64,000 nucleotides of DNA, taken from positions 8,184,001-8,248,000 of the forward strand of contig JAFEKR010000001.1 in the NCBI GenBank assembly GCA_019022495.1, given 5' to 3'. The stretch comes from Epichloe hybrida (taxonomy: Eukaryota > Ascomycota > Sordariomycetes > Hypocreales > Clavicipitaceae). Shown piece by piece: positions 1 through 11,685 of this stretch. Below the pieces are notes generated by a model. The model saw nothing but the letters and a program-made list of their open reading frames with translations. It searched no databases and was not told the origin of the DNA. The position numbers were made by a program, and so were the translations under genes. Each line of letters opens with the position of its first letter. Positions within the stretch are counted from its first letter, which is position 1.

Positions 1-1199
1 ACGTGCAGCGCATGCAGATGATTCGTGTCATCTTGTAGTAAGTAACGTAGTTTTTTTCCCCAAGTTGCATCTGAAAATGTAAGACTGGTTTTTTTTTATT
101 TTTTAGCCGGCCATGATAGGGGGCGTTTTTTTTTTTTTTTTTTTTTCCTGACTCACTTCATAGTACTTTCCGTCGTGTACTTCCACTAAGAAAATATCAC
201 GACGGCATCAAGACCATTGAGCGCTTCATCACTCCATACATTGACTCCACTTTGCAGTTGTCCGTCGAGGAACTTGAAAAACGCTCCAAGTCGGACAAGG
301 ATTTTACCTTTTTGCACAACATCGCCCTCTTTTCTCGCGATCCCAAGGTGATCCGTGATCAAATCTTTGCCGTTCTCATAGCAGGGCGCGACACGACTGC
401 GGCGACTCTATCATGGGCCATTTACGAGCTCTCCAACTACCCAAAGATTTGGCGAAAACTCCGTACCCAGGTACTTGAACTTGTTGGTCCGACTCAAACA
501 CCGTCATATGAGCATCTCAAAAACCTCACATATTTGACCTATACCATCAATGAAACTCTTCGGCTGTACCCAGCCGTGCCCTTCAACATTCGCGGATGCA
601 GTACGTGGCCACCCAAATGCACAGGCGCGAGGCGCCGTCACCGAGCTGGAGCTAACATCTGTGACGTAGTCGAGGATTCAACACTGCCTATGCCGGAAGG
701 GCAGCCCGAGATTGCGACGTCGGTGGGGGATATTGTCATCTATAGCACCATGGCAATGCAACGCCGAGCAGACCTGTACCCTGCTGTTTCTGATACCTTT
801 GCCGACCCTGCGATTTTCAGTCCCGATCGATGGGAACACTGGACGCCTAAACCCTGGCATTATATCCCTTTCAATGGCGGCCCTAGAATATGTATCGGTG
901 GGTGGCCCCCTGCCCTGACCGTTGTTAATTGACTCCCATTTTCTGATTTCGCGATGTAGGACAAAACTTTGCCGTCACTGAAATGGGGTTTACATGTGAG
1001 CTTACTTACTTCCACGGATAGTGTGCATCGCCATATCACTCGATACTGACGTCAAGAAATCATAGTGGTTCGGCTGTTGCAGAAATTCGAGCGGCTTGAG
1101 TACCGCGGTGATTGGAGCGCCCAATTCCACAAGGCAGAGTTGGTCGGGTGTCCAGGCCAGGGTGTTCCAGTAGCATTCTATGAAGCAGAACAGCAGTAA
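1..1199 (+). CDS. Cytochrome P450, CYP52-like, 5'-truncated by window edge
   Basis: Heme monooxygenase, expected in the ER membrane, of the CYP52/CYP539 type that usually hydroxylates alkanes or fatty acids (family knowledge). Only the C-terminal part is present. My exon model is 1-37, 164-600, 670-897, 960-995 and 1066-1199. The reading frame is kept across all four introns, and the 69-bp intron at 601-669 would otherwise be read through as a spurious 23-residue insert. Visible motifs are the I-helix AGRDTTAATLSW, the K-helix ETLRLYP (ExxR), the PDRW segment and the heme loop FNGGPRICIG. The protein ends ...YEAEQQ before the TAA at 1197-1199. The first 37 bases and the T-rich first intron are the least certain part. 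The promoter and N-terminal membrane anchor lie outside the window. Confidence 0.88.
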
Positions 1200-2600
1200 A
1201 TTCGGGCCCTATCGATTACCGCTCTAGTCATCAAAACGAGCAACTAGTCACAAAACAACAGAAAGCGGCTTTATAACGGTGCATTTTGGGACGTATGTGT
1301 AGGTGTATGTATCCCATCATGCAGCAGTCTAGTTAGATAAATTTCCGCTGAACCCGTACCTGGACACGACTGGGGTTCTGGGCCTTTCCATTGATGACTC
1401 GGCAGATCTATGCCTTTGTTTGCCATCTTTGGCCTGGATCGTCCGTTGTTACTCTCTTGCTGAGGTTTTGACAGCAGTATACAAGACCACTTCAAACAGT
1501 TCGGTAGTAGCAGTAGGTTCGACGATGACGAATGGACGATGCCCTCCGTCGCTCTTGAGAAGGGAGAGAATCTCCGTGGCCAAGGTCCATCCGGGTATAT
1601 CTCAATCCGGCCCGGAGCTTGCTGATTGTTCCTTGCTGCGACAAAGATGAAACAGTGCCAGGGAGAGGTATCAAGGTGCGCAGAAGTTGGTGTCTTTGCC
1701 GCCCAGTATCTCGCCAATGTTGATTCCAGGGCGGAGGAATAGATGATTGACGTCCAGAGTACCGGTGGAACGCCTAACCAGCTGGCTGGGCGCTTGTTCG
1801 TCCGAAAAATGTCTATTGCCAGGCTTTCGCTTCGGAAGAACAGTCGGTTGTACTGTATATAAACGGTGTATACTATCCACGAATCTGCCAGTCCATGACT
1901 TGTAACATGCTGAATAACAAGAGTATCACCTGTTCATAGCTCAAGGGACTTGTGCTAATCCTTATTACAATTATGGTCGAACGTCATGTGATGAAAGTTG
2001 GTTGGGGTCGTCACACCCCAATTATGACCCTCTGGTCCGATAATCAATGACACGACACATGAGTGAGTCGTGACCCTCGGCTCCTTCTGATGACACGCGT
2101 GTGCATCTGAAAGGCCTAGGGCCCAACTGGCATTGCCGCAAATCAACGCCAGGCTGGCAGCCTGAAATGTACCATTATTGGAGGAAACGGAATTCTGTAG
2201 CCAGACCTTGAACTTGAAATGCTTTGACATGATCGTCTGTACCTTGTCAGTTCTCTTCGGGACGGACAATACCCCCCCCCCACCCCCCACAGTGGAAGTG
2301 ACTGTCATGGTGGTCGTCTTCAAAGCTTGCCAGGGCGCAAAGCCTACCGTTTCATAACAAAATCTTGCTTGACATGGTTCCTTCCTACCCGGTTCACCGT
2401 CTGCATCTACCGGCCGGTCAACCCATCCAGTTCTTGACTCATGATTTGTAGAATGACAGAATAGTAACAGCTTGTCACGATTTGACGTTTAGAAGCACAG
2501 AATGCTGTTGATTCATGTTGTGTGGAGTGCGCTGATAAGGCGGCAAGACGGATTCGGTGTTTTAGATAACGAATTCAACCTCCATTGCTTTCTCCCAACA
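1200..2600. other. Intergenic, no convincing gene
   Basis: No reading frame here shows a recognisable domain, signal peptide or intron-supported extension. A minus frame at 1955-2323 (122 codons) is open, but it contains a run of glycines from a C/G tract and resembles nothing I know. I do not call it. Confidence 0.5.
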
Positions 2601-3239
2601 CTATATAAGAATAGCACTAGCAAACAAGACGGCGGCGAAGCCAACGATGATTGAGCGTCCGTCGGAAAGAGAAGCCGACCTGCTACTCACGGCTGCATCA
2701 CTAGCCATGGTGCAATTCTGACCCGAAAACTCCTCCTTGGATTGCCGCAGGACCTTGGTCAGGTCCGAGGTAAGATGTCTGGATATTTCCTGCGCTTCTG
2801 GGGGGATTTTCCCGTCAACGGCATTGATCAAATCCTGGGCTCTGGTATTGATGGTTGTTATTTGGAGAAGGGTGACGTCGCACAGGCCCAGCTTCTTGAC
2901 CTTGGCCTTCATGGACTTGAGGTTGCCAGTCAGGCCCTGGCCCAGGGCTGTGAGCTCGTGAACCGGCCGGATGAGGCGCACGGAGTCGAGAAAGTCGATT
3001 GGGGTCGTGCCGTTGACCCTGCTTGCACCCGTCTTGAGCGCCGAGATCAGGCCGTTGGAGGCCAGGAGGAGGGGCCCAGGATCGCTTGCTGTGCTGACTG
3101 CTGTGTCTAGCTTCCGGATGCTGGCCTTGACGTTGTCTAGGACATCCGTGATGGTCGCCAGGTCTCGTTTGGGCAGAGGGAATGCATCGTGGGCCAGTGC
3201 CTCGACAGCAAGGCATAGGGGGATGACGGAGAGCTTCAT
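2601..3239 (-). CDS. HsbA-like cell-wall/surface protein, GPI-anchor candidate
   Basis: A 212-residue secreted protein. I chose the internal ATG at 3239 because it starts directly with a signal peptide (MKLSVIPLCLAVEALAHDAF), while the upstream in-frame ATG adds 22 polar residues. The body is helical with regular L/I/V spacing (TITDVLDNVKASIRKLD...) and two well-spaced cysteines, as in the HsbA / antigenic cell-wall galactomannoprotein family (PF12296), whose members bind hydrophobic surfaces. The C-terminus is a Ser-rich stretch followed by a hydrophobic tail (IIVGFAAVLFASAILI), typical of a GPI-anchor signal. It has no intron. The family assignment is by pattern and is moderately sure; that it is a secreted surface protein is well supported. 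Confidence 0.75.
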   Translation of the reverse strand: MKLSVIPLCLAVEALAHDAFPLPKRDLATITDVLDNVKASIRKLDTAVSTASDPGPLLLASNGLISALKTGASRVNGTTPIDFLDSVRLIRPVHELTALGQGLTGNLKSMKAKVKKLGLCDVTLLQITTINTRAQDLINAVDGKIPPEAQEISRHLTSDLTKVLRQSKEEFSGQNCTMASDAAVSSRSASLSDGRSIIVGFAAVLFASAILI

Positions 3240-3321
3240 GTGTTCCTGATTGTAACGCGCCGAGAATAAGTGCGAGGCGAGGCGAGGCAAGTGGATAAAA
3301 TGCACGCTTTATTGTCGTCAA

Positions 3322-3328
3322 CTTTATA
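3322..3328 (-). promoter_or_regulatory. TATA-box candidate of the HsbA-like gene
   Basis: On the minus strand this reads TATAAAG, about 85 bp upstream of the chosen start codon at 3239. Its position fits the internal start better than the upstream one. Confidence 0.4.
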
Positions 3329-3818
3329 GCCTAATGACGACGCATGGGATAGATATTGGGAAAAAGGGGGAAGAAGTGAAAAAGAGAAACAACCATGCCT
3401 GGAAATCCGGTTCCAAACAGAGAACGGTAATCGTCCGCTCAGTCAATACGTACTAGTCTCTGCTTGCTTCTTTATAATACCAAATCCATACCATCCCATG
3501 GGTTTTTCTTCTACTTTACCGAGGCCGCCCTGCTACTACTAGTCTTTGATCTATGTAGTGGCATTAGCCAAGCTCCGAATCATGACATGAGCGATTGTCA
3601 TCTTGCCACTTTTCCGTGGTATCGCGTTGGTCTGCCGAATCCTAGTACATGTGCAATATGTATGTACCAATCTCACATGTGTCGTGGCGTTCTGAGGTGC
3701 CCGCCTTTTTTTCCGCCGCGAAACCCACGGACGCAGATAATACTACATAACCAGAGACAGCTATCACCCAATCCTTGTAGAGTCCGAGACTACGGATTAC
3801 GGACTAGTCTTCTGTCTG

Positions 3819-3854
<36 letters not shown>

Positions 3855-4663
3855 GTAGTCCCCGAAATTTCACCAGGTACAATACACCCCCTGCGTATTT
3901 TCCTTACGGAGTAATTATAGCTGTTAGAGAGGAACGAATAACTGGGGCATGTAGATTTGTAAAATAATTCAGGGGGGTCATTTTAATCCCCCTGCCCCTG
4001 CTCCCAGTGCGGGGAATAGTCGTATTATAATGAGAACAGGACGGAGTACAGCAATCAACAACTCGAAGCTCGATGCCTGGGTAGATGAGAGAGATGGATG
4101 GGAGTGAAATCGCGGCATGTCCATCACGCATCAAATGGTAACAAGTCGAGCCAGCCAGCTGAAACTCCTGTCCGCTAACACATGTCTTCAGCGGCCAGCC
4201 CGAGGATTGAACCCTGACATGGGTTCACTAGGCGAACAGGGGAGGAATGCATGTCTCAGCCTTGACCCCAGACGAATGGCGCCAATCATGTTGATGACAA
4301 ACACTCAGGCAGGCTAGTATGTATGTATATTTATTAACACATGTACATAGGCTCTGGCTGTCCAGGACACGTGGAGATGGGGACATCAAGTTCGCCGTCA
4401 AAGTCCAATGCGACGCGGCACTTTAATCGCTCAGGCCCCCCTCGTGCTGACTTGGTTCCCATGTGCATTATCTCTGCCATCGAGTTCAACGATACGGAAG
4501 TATTAGCGAACCCCGATTTATTTATGCGTTTCCACCGTTGGTTCAAAACGTCCTCGCGTCCTCGCTTCTCTCCTTGAGCCGAGATTGTCTGCTCGCAGCA
4601 ATTCTTTTTTTTTTTTTTTTTTTTTCCCCTTGTCGGTTTTTTTCCGAGTCATCACCGATCAGT
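3329..4663. other. Intergenic, no convincing gene
   Basis: Frames here run through a GTCT microsatellite or lack any protein-like features. A T-rich tract at about 4604-4625 immediately precedes the transporter gene. Confidence 0.5.
3811..3854. repeat. (GTCT)n microsatellite
   Basis: About nine tandem tetranucleotide units, slightly interrupted at the 5' side. They lie between the HsbA-like gene and the MFS transporter. Confidence 0.9.
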
Positions 4664-4856
4664 ATGGCTTCAATGGAAGACGCTGCTCTGAATCGTGGCT
4701 ACACAAAGGACTCTCAGCCAGAGTTGGCCATGATTGAGCATCGTGATGATAGCTCATCGTCAAAGGAAAAAGACGGCGACGTCCAGCGCGTCGAGAAAGA
4801 CTTGTTCGAAAATGGCATGGTCAACTTGATACCTATGCCCACGGCTGACCCCAAAG

Positions 4857-4890
<34 letters not shown>

Positions 4891-6675
4891 TGCAAAGAGT
4901 GTTCATGGTAGTCGTATCATGTAATGGCTGATGTTGACGCAGATCCACTGAACCTGCCCGACTGGAGAAAAGTCACGGCGATTCTGTCCCTCTGCCTCTT
5001 TGGATCCATGGCCGCTGCAGCAGAGTTGATCCTCGGCGCCATGTTGCCAGTCTTCAGTTTCGAATATGCCGATATCGACCCCAAGATTCTAGTTCATATC
5101 CATTTACCGAGCGGCATCAATGGTCTTACCGCCCTGTCTGCGTTCCCAGGACCGCCCATCTGGGAGATTTACCTGCTGGGATCTCTGCCCATTCTCATGA
5201 TCGGAGTGGCAAACTTCTTCCTCGTACCGCTGTCCATCGCCCTCGGACGCCGAACCATCCTGCTGGCCACTGGAATGATTGCCCTCGCTGGGTGTGTATC
5301 GTCGGGCTTCACTCATTCCCTGGGGGCGCACTTGGCTTGCCGTGTAATCCAAGCGCTGGGTGCCGGCACGGTCGAAAGCTTGATTCCATTCATCATCCAG
5401 GACATTGTGTTTTACCATCAGCGAAATGCCGCCATTAGCGTTGTTTTTGCCACGCAGGTATGCGAGACCCCAACTTTCCCAATCTCTTCACAATGAGACG
5501 AGGGGCGACACGGAGTTGCGTTCAGGTACATTTGGAAAAAGAAAAAAGAAAAAAAAATATTGCTAATTACTCTCCCCAGGGCCTGATCGTCGTGACACTC
5601 GGTATTTCCGCACCGTACATCATTGGACATGCGAGCTGGAGGGTCATTTACTTCGTGACTGCGGGTGCTGGTCTGCTGTTCTGGATCATCATGTTCTTTG
5701 TCCTGCCCGAGACGAAATTCGAGAGATCAGACGACGAACACAGTGAGTTCAGTTTCCGCACCGTAGGGGCCAGCCAGGTACGGGTAGTACGCTTGGATAA
5801 TGGAAACTAACCTCCCCCCGTCTTTTCTTTTTTCCAGAGGGATTCCCGCAACCCGTCTCCGACCCGGTCAAGACCGTCCAGACATGGACCATGACAGGTA
5901 TCCCGCCCGTACTTGGAAGGAGGACCTTCAGCTGTACCAGGGAGATGCCGACTGGAACGCAGGGCTCTCGGCCCTGTGGGACAGTCTGCGCACCTTCTTC
6001 TATCCTCACCTGTTCTTCATCACCATGCTCAACTCTGCCGTCATTGCCGCCACGCTCGCGGCCGGCTATACCATCGCCCCCCAGCTGCTGACTGCGCCGT
6101 GGAGCTGGCCGTTCTATCACCTGGGGTTCTGCTTGTTCCCCGTCATCGTCGCCGCCGCCGCCTCCTTCGTCGTGTCCGGGTGGGGAGCCGACCGCTTCGC
6201 CAACTGGCTCGCCAAGAAACGGGGCAACCGCGAACCCGAGATCCAGGCTCTCAATCTCCTTTTCCCATGTGTCATGGGTGTGGTTGGCTGTCTTCTCTTT
6301 GGCTTTGCCGGCGACAATCCCGAGAGGTTCCACTGGCTGATGTTCCTTTTCGGTATCGGCCTGATTGCCTTCTCCTTTCTCGCCACAAACACCATTGGCA
6401 TCGTGTACGTCCTGGAGTCCCATCCCCAGATGGCCGGCCCTGCGCTCGTGAACATTGCGTCTTTCCGCTGCCTCATTGCGTTTGTGCTTTCCTTCCGAGT
6501 CTCCGAATGGGTCGCCGATCTGGGCTATTTGAAGACGTTTAGTATATACGCGGGCGTCCTCGCGGCCTTTGTCTTGTTCATCCCCATCATCTATCTTTGG
6601 GGAGCTGATTGGAGAAAACGCTGGCCTGCTGAGCCCTCGAGCCGTGCTAGACCGGTGCAGCAGCAGCAACAATGA
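4664..6675 (+). CDS. MFS transporter (DHA1-like)
   Basis: Plasma-membrane major facilitator of the fungal drug/polyamine-type DHA1 class (substrate unknown). Exon model: 4664-4856, 4943-5457, 5580-5742, 5840-6675, giving 568 residues. Introns begin GTAAGC, GTATGC and GTGAGT. The last uses the AG at 5838-5839, which alone keeps the frame, and has a CTAAC branch site at about 5805. After a polar N-terminus the exon-2 start LNLPDWRKVTAILSLCLFGSM is typical of these carriers, and the A-like motif appears as PLSIALGRRTILLATG. A cytoplasmic central loop (YPARTWKEDLQLY) separates two membrane halves, each with about six hydrophobic segments. The C-terminus is short with a run of Gln. Intron 1 carries an (AAGC)n repeat. 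It sits downstream of the P450, but no functional link is visible. Confidence 0.88.
4859..4891. repeat. (AAGC)n microsatellite inside intron 1 of the MFS gene
   Basis: Eight near-perfect AAGC units start at the 5' splice site, so the donor GTAAGC is effectively the first repeat unit. Length variation here could move or duplicate the splice donor. Confidence 0.9.
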
Positions 6676-7273
6676 TGGGAGAGAGAAGGGCTTGGTGGTG
6701 CCCGGGATGGTTTTGGTGGAAATGGGGTTTTTTTCGGAAGCACGGGCGGCGGCATAAATGTACGCCCCAAGTCTCATGAGCGATTGGCGGATATCTGACG
6801 AGCACACAACATGAGGGGGAAGATGCGTCGGACGCTGTACTGTTTGTTGTACATGATTCATCCCTGCTTGAGTAATTTACGAATCGATTGACGCGTTTGT
6901 GGAACAAAATTTCCAGTCACTACTGCTGATATCACGTCACACTAGACTTTGTCTACATGGTACAAGGCTGAGGCTGAGGTAAAGTGTAAAAGGTTAATTA
7001 TTAAGGTAAGGACTACAAGGTTGATTATCAGCGACTCTAATCTATAGCTATACTATTTGCTTCCTTAGAGTTTTAAAAATCTAACAATGCCTGGCAAGCA
7101 CAAGCCCCAAAATATGATGGACACACATGTTCGTGTCCGAAGGAACGAGAGAATCTTCAGGACCAACACCAACAGCCCGAAAGGTTTTATGTGCAGAGCA
7201 AAAAAAAAAAAAAAAAAAAAAACCCTTCGAAATAAGGCATTTCCAAACACCCGAAAAAAAAAAAAAAAAGACT
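6676..7273. other. Intergenic between converging genes
   Basis: No gene seen. An A-tract of about 22 bases at 7200-7221 and another near 7254-7269 lie just downstream of the stop of the minus-strand gene that ends at 7274. Confidence 0.6.
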
Positions 7274-8677
7274 TTACTTTTTGCCCCAAACAAGTGGTGC
7301 GTCAAAATCGATGGCTGGAAGGGCTGCCCGAGCATGAATTGCTCCAGGGCCCTTGGCCTCAAATTTGTGACCTTCGTGGTCCCAGCATGCGCCAGACTTA
7401 ACATCCTCACAGAACCTGTAAAGCTTCTTGTCAGGCATGTGGCAGAAGGTCCTCTCCGGGAACGAAACCAAGCTGGGTCCCACAGAAGTCTCGCTTTTGC
7501 ACAGGAAGGTGGCGGAATGACCATGGTGGTGGGACTGGATGGAGCGCTTCTCCATGTCCATTGATCTTTTGTGTGGTGGCGGAACAGCCTTGGGCTTCTT
7601 GGCCTCCTCCTCAGCCTTCTTGGCCGCCTCCCCAGCCTTCTTAGCCTGCTCCTCAGCCATCTTGGCCTTATCCTCAGCCGTCTTGACCTTATTCTCGGCC
7701 TTCTTGGCCTTCCGCTCGGCCTTCTTAGCCTTGTTCTCGGCTTCTTGGCCTCCTTCGCGGCCTTCTTCGCCACGTCTCTGTCTTCCTGGTTGGAGCCATC
7801 AAAGTACTTGGGATCCTTGTTGTTGAAAAAGGCGAGGGCCGTGTTATTCTCCTTGCAGTAGCTTAAAGGTGGTTTGTTGTTAGACATGACCAGATCATGG
7901 ATGATTCTTGAGAGGGGGGGGCGTGCGTAAAAAGAAGTACACAAGACAAAACACATACTATTGCTCATCGTTTCCGTTGCCAGAGAAGCCCTTCTTGAAC
8001 TCGGGAAAGTGGATTCGAATGCCCGTGGAGTATCCTTGCTCGTAGCCCTGGGCACCCAGCCAGACGCAATCAAGCTTCATCGTACCATTTTCAGTCTGGG
8101 CGTCAATGTCCGAGTAGTACCTAGTAAGTCATCATCGCGGGGTCAGAATCAGTCACGACTATGATGATCGCCACATTGGACAATTGTAGGTAAACAAAAC
8201 ACGGCGGCCGGCTCACCATGGTTGACAGCAGCTATGTGCCCAATTTCCGACCCAGCCATACTGATCACCACCAGGGTATGTCACGGCGACTGCAGCCAGG
8301 CATATTGAGTTTGTTCGTCCCGAGAGCAGAGCATACGCAGGCTGCTGCTTGATGGGGTGGACTTTGTGAACGCAGTTGTCTTCTCCGTCGTCACACAGGA
8401 CGCGGTCCATTGACCTTCCAAGGAACTTCCCGTGATTGTCGAAGACTCTTATGTGCGGCACCGTGCCGCCGGCGCCCTCGAGGGGTCCGAAGCCTTCGTG
8501 AGTGCCTGCGCCGTCAAGGCCAATCTTGAAATTGTAGTGTATCACATGTTTTTCAGGAATCACAAGCTTGTCAATGGCGAATGAGATGAAGCCCAAGCTG
8601 GTCCCAGAGAAGAACGAAAGGGTAGAGGCTGTGCCGACGATGGAACCGAATCCGATGAGCGCGGTAACCAAAGCCAT
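7274..8677 (-). pseudogene. Hypothetical membrane/secreted protein with Ala-Lys-Glu coiled coil, one frameshift
   Basis: Three exons: 8677-8217, 8120-7959 and 7861-7274. Introns are 96 and 97 bp with good GTGAGC and GTATGTG donors and a CTAAC branch site in the second. The N-terminus has hydrophobic segments (MALVTALIGFGSIVG...), then a Cys-containing domain (DRVLCDDGEDNC, WVGNWAHSCCQPWYYSD, LDCVWLGAQGYEQGYSTG) and a long KKAEEEAKK-type coiled coil. The C-terminal Cys domain ends DAPLVWGKK. The repeat unit on the plus strand is TTCTCGGCCTTCTTGG; at 7740/7741 one C is missing, which breaks the frame at about residue 235. Both halves look coding in their own frames. Without the lost base the product would be about 403 residues. 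I do not recognise the family. It is either a true frameshift allele or a sequencing slip. Confidence 0.65.
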
Positions 8678-10736
8678 GGTATGTGGTCACCGGGCGGCGA
8701 GAAACGGCCGGCTTGTTGAAAAGGGGGGAGGGGGAGTAGAACTGAATAAATGAATAAATGAAAGCCTTGATTGTCTTTTTCATGGGAAAAGTGACGCTTT
8801 ATATACTTGAAAGAAGGCTTGCGAATTGTTGTCATGTATCCATCTATTCCACCAAGCCGCAAACGCAATATTAAAAGAGGCGCCCCTTGGATGGCGACAA
8901 CTTGGAAAGGCGTCGACTTCGTTCCTCGCCATCAGCCACCACTACAATTCCAGGTGAGCATTGTGCCTGGGAAAAGGCAAAAAAATGGGAAAAAAAGTCT
9001 ACTTCACGGGCTATTAGCTCGGACAAAACCTTTGCGGCTGCGATTTAGGTTATTTACAACCTTGTCTTTCAAGTTCCACTTCACAAAGTTCCTTTGTTTC
9101 TACCTACATTCTGGACCAATTTGTGGCAACTCATCGAGGTTTTCCTCAACTATCACGTTCGCCGTGGTCGGGTTAGTACGGCGCAATGGCGCGGCAACGA
9201 AGCCATCGCGGCAGAATTAACGACGGCCTCCTTTACAGCCCAAAGCCAGGAGCTGCTAGTGCGAACCAGGGCGGGTTGGGCGTAAAGTTTATGCTGATTC
9301 AGCATGCAGCATGAAGAACATGCGATCACCAGAAGGTGACGATGGCCCGCCCAACTTGAAGGGGGCCACTTTCACTCCGCCACTCGGCATCTCGATGTCT
9401 GTGATCAAGTTAGATAGACATGGACCAAAAGGGGGAGCCATGTCTGCGCTTGGATTGGATTGGCTGGCCGGGTTCGACTTCTCGGGACGCCAGCGGAACA
9501 ATCTGTTCGTGGAGAGGCAGATGAGTCAACAAGGAAAACTTTGACAAGTCACCTTATTACCCACTCCCGAGTTTCTTCCAACTTGGTGGCGGCAGTGTGC
9601 CGAGGTGCAGTAGTGCAAATGGCCGCCACAAACATGGCAAAGTCTTTGTTGTGGCCGTGAACCAAATGTCACGAGGCGGATAATATTACCATGACAGCAC
9701 GCAATGCGCCGACCGACCGACTAGTCAGATTGCCTGGTCCTCACGTGAAAACACCACAGATCGACACGTATTCGAAGATTTGACAGAAACCATGGAAATA
9801 TGGAACCGGGCACAGTTCGGTCCTTTTCATTGCCGCCACTGGCTGTTTCGCCATGCGCCATCAATAACAAATTCGTGCACTCCCCCGAGCCAGCGATTCG
9901 ATGGAAAGTCGAGTTAAAAAAGAACACGATGTATAGAATGAAACCTTTCAGGCAAAAGAAATAAATTCAGAACCTCCTCAAGATGATGATCCTTCTCTCA
10001 CTCCCCCCAGCAAAAATTCTCATCGAGCGGGGTTTTGTGTTGGGTGGGGCAGGTGCCTCGCACCTTCCCTTCCCCCCGTCAGAGTTAAAAATTCAATGGC
10101 TACATACACTATGCTTTTCCCCCGTCGTTCTTTTCCATCTCCATCTTCACCACTGCGTTGAAATATTGGCACTTCAAGTGACCGCCTCCCTGCTTGCCAG
10201 CTGATATTGTCCCTTACAGGGGCAAGTCAACAGATCTACATATTTCGCGCACAAAGCCCGACCCATTGATTTGGCTTTTCAGTGGCCCCACCTGTCAATT
10301 CTGGTCTTGCCGATTCTAACCCTAACCCATAAGATTTCCAAGGTCCAAGTGGCGTGACATCCATGATGACCGCGATCCGGTGGTGGGGACACGTCGGATT
10401 TTTTGCAGAATCTGGTGGAGAAAAATGATTGGATAAACACATACGCAGAGAGAGACACAAGCGCCAATTTGGTCAGCTGTGATACCGAGCTTTTCCAGGA
10501 CAACGCACGAGGGCGACTGTCGAAGGGACAGCAAACAACGTGCTGCGCCTGAGCCAATTCCAATCGCGCCTGGACGGAAAAGCACAGAACCCATCAGTAC
10601 AGTAAAAAGGTAAAAAGTGTAGCGCGTGCTGAGAGAGTCACGTGCCGAGTCCTGCTACGGGAAAACTAAAAGGGCGAAAAAGGGCGAAAAAGGGCGAAAA
10701 AAGAGTGGGCAAGGAAGGGTCAGGACAAAAAGTAAC
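8678..10736. other. Long intergenic region, no gene recognised
   Basis: About 2 kb without a supportable gene. Open frames at 8807-9660 on the plus strand overlap one another in several frames with no domain or splice support. Confidence 0.5.
10671..10700. repeat. Short tandem repeat, three copies of a 10-bp unit
   Basis: The unit AGGGCGAAAA is repeated three times directly downstream (3' side) of the minus-strand tRNA-Asp gene. Confidence 0.85.
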
Positions 10737-10808
10737 CTCTCCCGCCGGGAATTGAACCCGGGTCTCAAGCGTGACAAGCTTGCATACTGACCACTATACT
10801 ACGGAAGA
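10737..10808 (-). tRNA. tRNA-Asp(GTC)
   Basis: Read on the minus strand, 72 nt fold into a full cloverleaf. The acceptor TCTTCCG pairs with CGGGAGA (one G-T pair) and has a G discriminator. The D-arm is TAGTATAGTGGTCAGTA. The anticodon stem is CAAGC/GCTTG with loop TTGTCAC, so the anticodon is GTC. The T-arm is CCGGGTTCAATTCCCGG. There is no intron. Confidence 0.95.
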
Positions 10809-11685
10809 TGAGCGGCTTTTAACCGTCGTAGTGTCTGGTGGTGTTGGGGGTAGGCCCATTTGACACTAAATCCTACTCGTCAATTTGGAATCAGCAAGAC
10901 CGCATTTGGTGACCCGAAAAAAAAGTGATCATGTCGCCAGGCAAGTTAGCAGCACCATGTGAAGTACGGAAAACATACGATACCGCGGTCACACATGCCG
11001 TCAATTGACACAAATACTCGGAGCAGTCTAACCCAAAGACAAGCGTCAGCCAGGCCTCTCGGGCCAGACAGTCCAATTCTTTATGTGAGACAGATACGGC
11101 CAGTCCTCCCGCCAAGCCTCGGGGCGCTCAAAGACCATTCGAGAATATGCCCGGTTCACACGGAACCCGATGAACGTGCAGAATGCATCGACTTCCTGGT
11201 TTCTTAAAGAGCGGAAGCGCAAGCAGCTATAATAGCCGACGGTCTCCCGCGAGATGGCTTCAGCGTCCAATACCTTGTGCTCTCTGTAGGGGCGCTTGAA
11301 TGTAGCGGCGAGCAGGACCTGGCATGATCGACTTTAAACCAAGCCAAGTTGATTGCTAGAAACTATCCCGTTCATCAATATTGTTCGAAGTGTCTCCTTT
11401 GATTATTCCGTCAATAATATCGTTAGGGGCGAGCTCTGGTCATTGATCAATTGGATCGTCAAGACCTTTGATCGTCAGACAGGTCTTCAGTCCTTTAGTT
11501 AGTCGTGGCTTCCGTCACTATCGAAATGATACATTAATCGATCTCTTCTGACATTGATCTCTATTAATCATGACATCTCTGATTATGCCCTCTGACAATT
11601 GATCCCGCAGAACATATAAGGGCACTTGGTGTATTTTCGGTCCGAGTATGTGGCAGCGCCGCAGGCCCATTCCCTTTATGTCCCG
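10809..11685. other. Intergenic with a possible coding remnant
   Basis: A minus-strand frame at about 11046-11330 without internal stops reads like protein (...YYSCLRFRSLRNQEVDAF..., ...RMVFERPEAWREDWPYL...) but has no ATG in frame. It could be an exon of a decayed gene. I do not recognise it. Confidence 0.35.

Noticed and set aside
1955..2323. 122-codon minus frame with a Gly run
   Set aside because: No domain, no signal peptide; the glycines come from a C-tract.
3464..3967. 167-codon plus frame
   Set aside because: It is opened by the GTCT microsatellite and has no other protein-like feature.
5749..6861. Minus-strand open frame of 370 codons over the MFS transporter
   Set aside because: Antisense to a clear MFS exon; low-complexity Gly/Glu/Arg composition.
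7081..8073. 330-codon minus frame ending in Arg-rich sequence
   Set aside because: It is the wrong continuation of the coiled-coil gene after a missing base; the other frame gives the regular coil and Cys-rich end.
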